Origin: JBASEY01 sp049652745 | Lineage (GTDB): Bacteria; CSSED10-310 | Length of the DNA: 15,961 nucleotides | Assembly: GCA_049652745.1 (NCBI GenBank) | Contig: JBASEY010000038.1 | Span: 1 to 15,961, forward strand | Direction: 5' to 3' | In this document: positions 1-7,200 of the stretch, piece after piece | How positions within the stretch are numbered: position 1 is the first letter of the stretch | Layout: each line of letters opens with the position of its first letter | The notes under the pieces: generated by a model | Database searches by the model: none | What the model saw: the letters and a program-made list of their open reading frames with translations, nothing else | What the model was told of the DNA's origin: nothing | Made by a program: the position numbers and the translations under genes

Positions 1-112
1 ACTCATCTTTTACAGTGATTTTATAAAAAGTATTTAGAATCAATTAGATAACAAGGCACAAAAAACTCTTGGCACTACAAAATGAAACACTGTAAAATCA
101 ATGAGTTACAGA
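1..112. other. Left-edge non-coding stretch with an imperfect inverted repeat
   Basis: No gene is seen before the transposase stop codon. Bases 8-17 (TTTTACAGTG) are the exact reverse complement of 88-97 (CACTGTAAAA). The flanks ACTCAT (1-6) and ATGAGT (101-106) also pair, with a small offset. This could be the end of the adjacent IS, a terminator for the transposase, or a palindrome that served as insertion target. The window edge cuts the context, so the role is open. Confidence 0.4.
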
Positions 113-1777
113 TTACAAATCGCTATCTTCTTGAGTTATTTGACAAATCTTTTGGTCGAAATTTGCGCCGACCGCTCGGATTGCCTCCGATGCCAGAGGG
201 CCGATACTGGACCGAATCGCATAGCGTTTGCTCCCGACGGTCACAGCGCTGGTATACACTTCATTAAGTTCATGGCAAAGCCGATCGTGAGAGAGCGCCG
301 ATCCATTTGTATACAGACGCTGCTCCAGTTCTTTCAGGAGCTTGAGGGCTAGGAAACTGCAGAAAACATGACCGCGGATATTGCTGTCCGTCTGATGGAA
401 AATCGGACGGGTTTTCAAGGTATGTTTCACTTGTCGGATTACCCGTTCAATCCGATAGAGTTCTTTGTATTTCAGAGCGATTTCTTCAGCCGGAAGCGTC
501 AGAGTCGTTTTAAGGACATATTTGCCGTCGAACCGGGCATCATCACGAATCTTGTCTTTATCAATGGAAAAAACCGGGCCGGTTTGTTTCAAATACCGGC
601 GATAACCGCTATTGCCTACCAGGTGTTTGTTTCCCTGTTTGAGTTTTTTCCGAAGGCTTTGAATCAAGGCATCCCGTTTTAAAGATTCTGCGACAGCTTC
701 TTCTTCATTCAGGCAAATGATATATCGACCCTCGTCGTGCTGAATGCTTTTAACTTTTAAAGGCGCTAAATCTTTCGGCGATAGACGGTGGTCCCGGACG
801 ATGCTATATCGGCCTCTGGATCGTAAAATCTCGTCCTTGACCACGGTATCATTCCGCATACGGGTACCAATGATGTAATGGATACCCGCTTGTTCCAGTT
901 CCCGAAGGTTGGCACCACTGATCATCCCTCGATCACAGACCACACACATTCGGTTCACGCCAAAGCGATGTTTCAGACGATCCGCCAAAGGACCCAGGGT
1001 AGTCACATCACTGGTCGATCCTGGCCACATCTGCATACAGATCGGATGGCCCTGATCATCAATGACGATCCCGACGATCATCTGATGACGATCCGACTTC
1101 CGATCTTTGCTATACCCGAATTGTCCCAATTCCCGTCCCCCTTGCCCTTCAAAAAACAAGGATGTCGTATCGAAAAACACCATGCCCAATTCGGTAAATA
1201 GATCCCGGTGCTTCTGAAACAGAATCTCTTCTATCTGTTGGGTCCGGTACCGCCGATCAAACGGATCACTATCATTCCATTCATCCAACGATTCCCCTAG
1301 CCATTCCATCGCTCGATAGAACTGATGCAGACTCAACCCCTTTTGACCGGGAATGTCCTGATTCTGACGCCAAACGTCACAAGACAGATCAGATCCGGAT
1401 ACCATGATACGATGCAGAACCGTGATATAGATCGCCCGTTCAACATCAAAGCCAAATTTTCGCCCTTTCAGCAGATGCTTTAACACGGATTGAATGCCGG
1501 TTTCTTTCCAGAGCTTTCCAAAAACGAGATCCGGCCCCCTAACCAAACGGTCGCATACGGGCACATCCGCTCGATCATGTTCTGCTAAAACCGCCAGTTT
1601 TTCGGACAGTCTGGCGCCGGAGATGAGTAAAGAATCCAAGACATTCAAGGTAGCCCCGGTTTCATCCAGTTTACCCAGCGTCATCAGTACAGTTTGTCTG
1701 GGTTTTCCATCAACCCGCTTGGATTCCACGAGTTGCAGATAGTGAGCATATTGAGTTTTTTTAATCCTGAAGTACAT
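113..1777 (-). CDS. IS1634/IS4-superfamily DDE transposase
   Basis: The protein has about 554 residues, the usual size for full-length IS1634-family transposases, which cut and paste their own element. The RNase H-like catalytic triad is visible: first Asp at about 203 in FFDTTSLFFEG, second Asp at about 282 in VVCDRG, and Glu at about 444 in the YRIERVIRQVK motif, followed by the family-typical RPIFH. The N-terminus begins FRIKKTQYAHYLQLVES, as in relatives. Two adjacent ATG codons lie after a GGAGGTG ribosome binding site. The second (1777) has the better five-base spacing; the first would start at 1780. A GTG upstream at 1789 overlaps the binding site and is unlikely. The frame is intact with no stops, so the gene may be active. 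It is only distantly similar to the transposase at 12298-13851, so the two elements arrived independently. Confidence 0.93.
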   Translation of the reverse strand: MYFRIKKTQYAHYLQLVESKRVDGKPRQTVLMTLGKLDETGATLNVLDSLLISGARLSEKLAVLAEHDRADVPVCDRLVRGPDLVFGKLWKETGIQSVLKHLLKGRKFGFDVERAIYITVLHRIMVSGSDLSCDVWRQNQDIPGQKGLSLHQFYRAMEWLGESLDEWNDSDPFDRRYRTQQIEEILFQKHRDLFTELGMVFFDTTSLFFEGQGGRELGQFGYSKDRKSDRHQMIVGIVIDDQGHPICMQMWPGSTSDVTTLGPLADRLKHRFGVNRMCVVCDRGMISGANLRELEQAGIHYIIGTRMRNDTVVKDEILRSRGRYSIVRDHRLSPKDLAPLKVKSIQHDEGRYIICLNEEEAVAESLKRDALIQSLRKKLKQGNKHLVGNSGYRRYLKQTGPVFSIDKDKIRDDARFDGKYVLKTTLTLPAEEIALKYKELYRIERVIRQVKHTLKTRPIFHQTDSNIRGHVFCSFLALKLLKELEQRLYTNGSALSHDRLCHELNEVYTSAVTVGSKRYAIRSSIGPLASEAIRAVGANFDQKICQITQEDSDL

Positions 1778-1797
1778 CATCACCTCCACTCCACTAC

Positions 1798-1826
1798 ATG
1801 ATAGGTGATTAAATACAATTTGTCAA
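1798..1826 (-). promoter_or_regulatory. Sigma70-like promoter of the first transposase
   Basis: On the minus strand TTGACA (1821-1826) and TATCAT (1798-1803) are separated by exactly 17 bases and lie just upstream of the transposase ribosome binding site. The -35 box matches consensus fully and the -10 box at four of six positions. The short leader would carry the GGAGG site. Sequence-based prediction only. Confidence 0.55.
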
Positions 1827-1999
1827 CAAATTTTTAACTTATTCGTGGCACTACATTTTAACTTTTTTCAACACCGCTTCAGCGCAAAGCCTTGATTTTA
1901 CTCGATTCAGTTTTCAAACGTTGGGTACAACTGTTAAAGATGAGTGAAACGGTATGTTGTTTGCCAAGTTCTGACATATATTATTTTTAGGAGGTAGCT

Positions 2000-3112
2000 A
2001 TGAAAGCTTCTTTTCGCAGTGTATTACTGGTTGCAATGCTGCTGCTGCCGCTGTTTATGGCGCCGGCTTATGCGGCATATCAGGTCGGAGACAGAGTGGC
2101 TGAGTTTGAGTTGAACGATGCGTACGGTAATCTTGTCAAATTCAGTGACTTTGCCGGCAGGGTGGTTGTGCTCAACTTTTGGACGCCTGGGTGAGGAACC
2201 TGTGTTTTGGAGGCTCCAAAACTTCAAAAAGTTTACGAAACCTATCAAGATCAAGGTGTCATGGTTCTGGCCATTGGTGTTGATCAGAATCAGGCGTCCT
2301 GTCTGAATTGGATAAATAGACATGGTCTTACTCATCCCGTTCTTGCGGATCCGACACGTAAAGTCTGGCGGCTTTTTTCGATGGGGTACGTTCCTCATAA
2401 TACCGTCACAGGTTGTGACGACGTCATTTCCTATACGTGGTACGGGTATGATGAGAACGCTATCAAAAATGCAATCAATGCCGGTTTGCCTTATATGATC
2501 CAGTTCGACCATATGCCGATATTATGGGTTCCGGAATGGACTCCATTTACGATCACTGCGGAAATTACTGCCAATTCAGCGTTTACAGCTGGATATCCAA
2601 AGGTGTTTTACCGTATCGACGGTGCTTTGTGGACCTCAGAAGAAATGATCGACGTCGGGAATGACACGTTTGAATTCGATTTTCCCGGTCAGTCACCAGG
2701 TTCGACTTTTGATTATTATTTTCGTGCAGAACAGACTGCCGGTTGCCCAAGATCATATCCCGGACCAAGAAGCCATTTTTCTATTCCAATAGGCAGCCCG
2801 ACACCAACGCCGATTCCACCTACTGCTACGCCGATTCCACCTACTGCAACTCCGAATCCTCCTACCGCCACTCCGGAACCGACATTCACGCCGACACCGG
2901 ATTGCATAAATAATGGTGATGTCAACCAAGATACTCTGCTGACCGCTGCTGATGCTCAATTGACTTTCCTGATTGCTCTCGGCACATATACACCGACGGA
3001 AATAGAGGCTTGTTCAGCAGATTGCAACGGTGACAATTCGGTTTCGGCCGCCGATGCTCAGGAGATTTTCCTGGCTGCAATCGAAGGCGGTTCATGCGTG
3101 GATCCACTGTAA
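2000..3112 (+). CDS. Exported thioredoxin-fold selenoprotein (TlpA/ResA-like) with dockerin-like tail
   Basis: This is one 370-codon frame if the in-frame TGA at 2192-2194 is read as selenocysteine. Start: an AGGAGGT site four bases before ATG 2000. Residues 1-25 are a signal peptide ending APAYA. Residues ~26-165 form a TlpA/ResA-type thiol-disulfide domain. The strand VVVLNFW leads to T-P-G-Sec65-G-T-Cys68 and then LEAPKLQKVYE, aligning residue by residue with the family pattern NFWATWCGPCRAEMP; the likely cis-proline is Pro132 in YVPHN. Residues ~165-265 look like an Ig/FN3-type beta-sandwich, ~266-300 are a Pro/Thr linker, and ~302-370 are a two-repeat dockerin-like domain (GDVNQD and DCNGDN loops). 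It should act outside the cytoplasm in disulfide or peroxide chemistry; the exact reaction is unknown. The alternative is a Cys-to-stop mutation giving a pseudogene. The intact downstream frame and the hairpin after TGA argue against that. Automatic annotation would split this gene in two. Confidence 0.85.
2192..2222 (+). promoter_or_regulatory. Candidate bacterial SECIS element with its selenocysteine TGA
   Basis: After TGA (2192-2194), bases 2204-2211 (GTTTTGGA) pair perfectly with 2215-2222 (TCCAAAAC) around the loop GGC (2212-2214). The apical loop starts 17 bases after TGA. Bacterial SECIS elements are known to sit directly downstream of the UGA inside the coding sequence, with a small apical loop carrying G in its first positions about 16-37 bases away, where SelB binds. 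This hairpin meets each of those criteria. Binding by SelB is inferred. Confidence 0.75.
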
Positions 3113-3200
3113 ACCATAAGGATTTGAGCTATAGATGATAAATCTACTCAAACTGGAATGGAAAACGTAAGGATGTTTTAAGCACTGAGTTGAGAATAAG

Positions 3201-3228
3201 AAAGGGCGGTTCAAAAACCGCCCTTTTT
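3201..3228. terminator. Bidirectional rho-independent terminator between convergent genes
   Basis: AAAGGGCGGTT (3201-3211) and AACCGCCCTTT (3216-3226) form a perfect 11-bp stem around the loop CAAA, followed by a T tract to 3228. The A-rich 5' side provides the T tract on the other strand. It can therefore end both the selenoprotein transcript and the convergent carboxypeptidase transcript whose stop codon is 27 bases away. Confidence 0.9.
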
Positions 3229-3254
3229 GTTACGCTATGATTTAGTCGTAATAC

Positions 3255-6110
3255 CTACATCAGAGGATCGGCACAAGTTGCGCTGCCTAAAGCCGTCATA
3301 AATATCAGTTGGGCGTCGGACGATGATATCGCGTCATCTCCATTGCAATCGGCGGCGCAGGCCTCTTCATAGGTTGGAGTAAAAGTCCCAAGGGCTATCT
3401 GGAAAGCCAGTTGGGCGTCACTGGAACTTATCGTCCCGTCGGCATTCACATCGCCGTTGTTGACGCATGGGTTCGGGGTAGGAGTAGGTGGTGTCGCCGA
3501 CAAATCTTCCGCCCAGATTTCGACATCGTCGATATTCCAACCGCAATATGAAACGGAATAATCGGTGGTGCCCATCACCCATCGTAGATAGACTGTGGCT
3601 TTATGATCGGCGATGGAAGAGATGTCGAACGAAACCGGTTGCCATTCGGTGTCGGTAAACGTGCTGCCGGTGTGGTCCCAGACAGTCGTCCACGAGGTCC
3701 CGTTTGTGGATACTCGGAAGGAGGCATGGTCCCATTGACCGGATTCTATTCCGAGCCAACGACGGAAACGCACTTCTACATTTTCTAGATTGCTGCAATC
3801 GATGGCATGAGTTGTCAGATATCTTTCAGGTAGATTGTTCGCGTAATTTCCGGAAAGGTTATAGCCATATACCGTGCTGCCGGTGTATCCACTGGTGGGA
3901 TCGCCGCCGATGCCTTGCGGAACCCCCCATTCCCATTGGCCTTCAGTTGTCCAGCCGGGGTTGGCGTCCATATTCCAAAAATAAACTTGCTGCGGTGATA
4001 TGCAGACGGCGATTGCCGAAGCATATACCGTTGCGGGTGAGCCTTCACAATCATCATCGTCATAGACGGCTGTCACCCTGTCGCCTCTTTTAACCTTCAA
4101 AACACCTGGTCCATCGGCATAATCGAGCAGTATCGACCCAACAAAAGTGTCCGAATCAGGCGAAGTTTCCCGGCAAACGACATATTTTCCGATCGGGTCG
4201 CTGTCGGAATAAATGAGCACTTCCTGGTTTTCAATCAGGCCGGGATTCGTGTTTAGATCTGAATCGATCAAAGTGATCGTGACCGGTTCCATTTCGCACA
4301 GGTATTGCGTGGCATCCAGACTGATGATACCGCATCCTTCAGGCACCTGAACCACGGAGATTGCGTCCAAATCATATCCGGGGTAACTGCCGGCGGCCGA
4401 TCCGTCACCGTAATCCACGAATTTCAGGTAACGCACGGAGACAAGTCCGGTGCCGTTCAAATCGAATTCGGTCGTTCCATTGGCTGTCCCGATTAAAACC
4501 CAAGGCCCTAAAAATCCGCCGGACGATCCATAAACATAACACTTTTCATTACCATCACCCGCAGAAGCCGCTTCATGAACGATGAAATCCATTCCCGGAT
4601 TATCGACGATTTCGAACCCTTCCCCCATGTCAAACGTGAATGTGCACCCTTTGCCGAGCGAAGCCGGTATGTTGTCCGGCGGTCCAAGTGCATTGTGAGG
4701 CCACATATACGCCGGCCATGATGACGCATTGCTTTCGTAATAACTGGTAATTTGCGTCCAGGCGGCATGCAGAGCATGATGGCTGTAATTGGGATACAAT
4801 TCAAAGATTTGATGAGTCGTGGATCCATTGGTGACGGTTATCCCTGTAATGGTCTGTGGGTTATAACCGTTCGCCCAAGCTGTCAGTGTATAAGTGCCGG
4901 CTTTTATCGGTCTGTGAAAATCTCCCGCATTCGGATCGGTATATACGACGACAGGATGGTTTTGAATCGTTATCACGGCTTCTAACGGTTCCCCTGTCAC
5001 TGCATCTTTGACGACTCCACTGATGCCGAACCCGGCCGCTTCAATGATAAACAAAATGCCGTTTATATTTTGGTTGAAATCTTGCTGAATATGCTGCTGG
5101 CCGTATCCTGGAGTTTCGATCGTGATATCCAATGAACCCCGGCATCCGTAGCTCCAATCGTTCGTATCGCCGTTGGTTTGATACCAGTCAAAGCCCTCGA
5201 CAATCGTATAGCCGTTATCCTGCGTATAAATATCGCCCCAATCGATCAGCATGCTCTTATCCGGGCAGTTCTGGCCGGTAAAATTCCAGGTGTAATTGAA
5301 ATAAGTTGTGACACCATGAAAACTCAAGCTCGTGCTGAAATTGCGTCCTAAAGACCAATTACGAAAATGCTGTAACTCCGGCTCACTGAATGGACCTGAA
5401 CCGCTGGCATAATACATGTAACCATGGTTTCTGTTCATATCGACCCCGTTGGCGTTGCCTCTTGTTCCGCGTTCATGCCCATCGGGATTGATCGATGGCT
5501 GAATCCAGATTTCACGGGTGTTGACCAGCCCGGTAATATAGGGGTCGACTCCGTAATTTTCCGTCAGATAAAACATCAGCAGCCGCATCATTTCCATCGA
5601 AATGTATTCATCACCATGGATATTGCCGGCGATCCTGACTTCCGGTTCGTCGATTTCATCGATATCGGGGTTGTCCGTTATTTTCATCACCCATATCGAT
5701 CGGCCTTGAACCGTTTGGCCGATCGTATAAATTCTGACTAAATTCGGATATGTTGCGGCAAGATTTTGCATATCGGATACCATGCTGCTGTAACTTGTCC
5801 AGCGATCTCCCATGGATTCCCGGTAAAATTGCGCTCTGTCCCGCGAATCTTCCCATAGAATTTCAACCTCATAACCCAATTCCCTGATTTTAATCAGCTC
5901 ATCAGGCGACACAAGCGCTTGCGCCCAGGTGTCGCGCACATCCTCATACGTAAGCCGTAACGGTCTCAAGCGGGCATAAGCATCACCCCTGTTTTGAAAT
6001 AAAATCTTAACGACCATCAACGTGTCGCCATCGTTCTCCTGCAAGTAGGCGGAAGGCGCCACCATCATCATGCATAAAAGCACTAAGGAAGCCCTATAAA
6101 ACATTTTCAT
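3255..6110 (-). CDS. Secreted M14 zinc carboxypeptidase, multidomain, dockerin-like tail
   Basis: A 951-residue exported metallopeptidase that should cleave C-terminal residues from peptides outside the cell. Start: ATG 6110 is chosen because AGGA lies eight bases upstream and it begins a signal peptide (MKMFYRASLVLLCMMM, up to about 23). Residues ~100-340 are the M14 domain. Zinc ligands are His165 and Glu168 (NIHGDE) and His265 (SFHG), the substrate-binding pair Asn226-Arg227 is in DMNRN, and the catalytic Glu332 is in TIETPGYG, so all key residues are present. Next come a CarboxypepD_reg-like beta domain (~345-430), a beta-rich domain (~440-590), a Cys-edged beta domain with DSDLNTNP (~593-700) shared with the protein at 8984-10654, a MAM/jelly-roll-like domain (~702-870), a short Pro/Thr linker and a two-repeat dockerin-like tail (~880-951) matching that of the neighbouring selenoprotein. 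The mature enzyme is probably tethered or assembled through this tail. Confidence 0.93.
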   Translation of the reverse strand: MKMFYRASLVLLCMMMVAPSAYLQENDGDTLMVVKILFQNRGDAYARLRPLRLTYEDVRDTWAQALVSPDELIKIRELGYEVEILWEDSRDRAQFYRESMGDRWTSYSSMVSDMQNLAATYPNLVRIYTIGQTVQGRSIWVMKITDNPDIDEIDEPEVRIAGNIHGDEYISMEMMRLLMFYLTENYGVDPYITGLVNTREIWIQPSINPDGHERGTRGNANGVDMNRNHGYMYYASGSGPFSEPELQHFRNWSLGRNFSTSLSFHGVTTYFNYTWNFTGQNCPDKSMLIDWGDIYTQDNGYTIVEGFDWYQTNGDTNDWSYGCRGSLDITIETPGYGQQHIQQDFNQNINGILFIIEAAGFGISGVVKDAVTGEPLEAVITIQNHPVVVYTDPNAGDFHRPIKAGTYTLTAWANGYNPQTITGITVTNGSTTHQIFELYPNYSHHALHAAWTQITSYYESNASSWPAYMWPHNALGPPDNIPASLGKGCTFTFDMGEGFEIVDNPGMDFIVHEAASAGDGNEKCYVYGSSGGFLGPWVLIGTANGTTEFDLNGTGLVSVRYLKFVDYGDGSAAGSYPGYDLDAISVVQVPEGCGIISLDATQYLCEMEPVTITLIDSDLNTNPGLIENQEVLIYSDSDPIGKYVVCRETSPDSDTFVGSILLDYADGPGVLKVKRGDRVTAVYDDDDCEGSPATVYASAIAVCISPQQVYFWNMDANPGWTTEGQWEWGVPQGIGGDPTSGYTGSTVYGYNLSGNYANNLPERYLTTHAIDCSNLENVEVRFRRWLGIESGQWDHASFRVSTNGTSWTTVWDHTGSTFTDTEWQPVSFDISSIADHKATVYLRWVMGTTDYSVSYCGWNIDDVEIWAEDLSATPPTPTPNPCVNNGDVNADGTISSSDAQLAFQIALGTFTPTYEEACAADCNGDDAISSSDAQLIFMTALGSATCADPLM

Positions 6111-6463
6111 CTTATCAATCCTTTCCAATACTCCGTGCAACATCCTGTTCGCAATGGATTCCGGATGTCGAATACCTTGTTGAAATAAGCAAAATTTACG
6201 CCAAATTGTCAAGCGTTTAAGCGCTCATCACGCCGATCGTGAGCCGCTGTTTCCTCGTTTGCTCATATCTGAAAACCATGCTTCAGCAACTCATTCAAGT
6301 AACTTCCGTAACGGTGAATCATCAAAATGACAGAAGCTTCATCATGTGATGGTGGGGCGAAGGCATCACGGTAAAAATTATGAATATGGTAGTTCAAACA
6401 GAATCAACAAATATTTTGGAGTCGAAATACGGAATAAATCTTACGATGAGACGCGTACGCGCA
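6111..6463. other. Divergent intergenic region
   Basis: No gene is supported here. On the minus strand a TTGACA (6207-6212) could be the -35 box of the carboxypeptidase gene, but the bases 17-19 positions further (around 6183-6189) are a poor -10 match. The minus frame stays open to 6212 upstream of the chosen carboxypeptidase start, but that extension lacks a ribosome binding site and precedes the signal peptide. The remainder shows no structure I can interpret. Confidence 0.5.
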
Positions 6464-6492
6464 TTGACGGGGAAATCGATCGACTTTAAAAT
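6464..6492 (+). promoter_or_regulatory. Sigma70-like promoter for the 6564-10654 unit
   Basis: TTGACG (6464-6469) and TAAAAT (6487-6492) are separated by 17 bases, each one mismatch from consensus, and oriented toward the gene at 6564. The expected leader is about 65 bases and carries the hairpin at 6501-6523. Confidence 0.6.
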
Positions 6493-6500
6493 GCTTCATC

Positions 6501-6523
6501 AATAAGGCTTCGGGAGCTTTATT
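6501..6523 (+). other. Leader hairpin between promoter and first gene
   Basis: AATAAGGCT (6501-6509) pairs with AGCTTTATT (6515-6523), with one G-U pair, around TCGGG. It lies near the 5' end of the predicted transcript. There is no T tract after it, so it is more likely an mRNA-stabilising or regulatory structure than a terminator. Confidence 0.4.
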
Positions 6524-6563
6524 GAGGTGAAATGCTTTTCAGTTTAGCAAAAGGAGATATAGA

Positions 6564-7181
6564 ATGAACACAAAACGAGTTATTCTCTTGGTACTAGGTG
6601 GCATAATCCTTTCTTCATTAATATCGAGCCGGGTATTTGCCGACGATATCGTGGATCTGATCAAATCGGCGGAACAGAATTACACGGCTAAAAAATATAA
6701 GAAGGCGCTTGAAGATTTGGAATGGGTCAAGACGGAAATAGGTCGATTGCAGTTGCAGGAGATGAAAAGCTTGCTGCCGACTGAAATCGATGGTATGAAA
6801 GGTGAGGATGGTGATGGCGGCGCATTGTTTGGTTTGCATTCAGTGACCCGCGATTACAAAGATGGGGATGGGAACAAAAAGGTATCGATCAATCTTTTAG
6901 CCGCAGCCGCAGGTGAATCCGGCGGTGGGCTCGGAGCCCTGTTTGGGTTGGCTGCTGCGTTTGGGGCCATGGACACATCTAAAGAATCCAAGATGATCAC
7001 CGAAAAAGGATATCGCGGCAATTTTACTCTAGATGCTGAAAACCAGGAGGGAATGCTGATGTTCAGCCTGAGCGGTGGATCTATGGTACAGATCGAAACC
7101 TTCGGTTACAGTGATGAAAGTATGGCCAAAAAGGCCGCAGAAAAGCTGGACTTGCCCAAAATTGAAGAAGCGTTGAAATAA
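6564..7181 (+). CDS. Exported protein of unknown function, short helical N-terminus
   Basis: A 205-residue protein with a clear signal peptide (1-26, ending SSRVFA) and an AAGGAG site eight bases before the ATG. The first mature segment (SAEQNYTAKKYKKALEDLEW) looks like one TPR-type helical hairpin. The middle is glycine-rich and acidic (GEDGDGGALFG; later a Gly/Ala-rich stretch GGGLGALFGLAAAFGAM). The end has a beta-rich motif with GYRGNFTLD, then SLSGGSMVQIETFGYSDES and a charged helix. I have seen similar small periplasmic proteins in environmental bacteria but know no function. It is the first gene of a probable unit with the metalloprotease that starts 19 bases after its stop. It could be a chaperone or accessory for the exported protease, but nothing in the sequence proves this. 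Confidence 0.85.
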   Translation: MNTKRVILLVLGGIILSSLISSRVFADDIVDLIKSAEQNYTAKKYKKALEDLEWVKTEIGRLQLQEMKSLLPTEIDGMKGEDGDGGALFGLHSVTRDYKDGDGNKKVSINLLAAAAGESGGGLGALFGLAAAFGAMDTSKESKMITEKGYRGNFTLDAENQEGMLMFSLSGGSMVQIETFGYSDESMAKKAAEKLDLPKIEEALK

Positions 7182-7200
7182 GGCTGTTTTCTAAAAGGCG

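Larger units (their letters stand above)
70..1855 (-). mobile_element. IS1634-type insertion sequence, ends not resolved
   Basis: A single DDE transposase gene fills this element. The ten bases TGGCACTACA occur in the same orientation at 70-79 and 1846-1855, bracketing the gene. They could be a target duplication or internal repeats near the ends. IS1634-family elements are known for long, variable target duplications. I could not find a convincing terminal inverted repeat pair, so the boundaries are approximate and the element could extend past either repeat. Confidence 0.5.

Noticed and set aside
70..1855. TGGCACTACA as terminal inverted repeats of the first IS
   Set aside because: The two copies are in the same orientation, so they are direct repeats, not inverted ones; the true ends remain unresolved.
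2000..2206. A short 64-residue gene ending at TGA, with a second gene starting around 2207
   Set aside because: Both parts are in the same frame, the second has no start or ribosome binding site, and together they make one complete thioredoxin-fold protein; readthrough as selenocysteine fits better. No frameshift is needed.
2716..2959. Minus-strand frames rich in Gly-Val repeats, and similar ones at 9556-9834 and 11872-12090 (plus strand)
   Set aside because: They are the antisense readings of the Pro/Thr linkers and have no ribosome binding sites.
6113..6212. N-terminal extension of the carboxypeptidase from TTG 6212
   Set aside because: It has no ribosome binding site, would bury the signal peptide internally, and ATG 6110 has both features.
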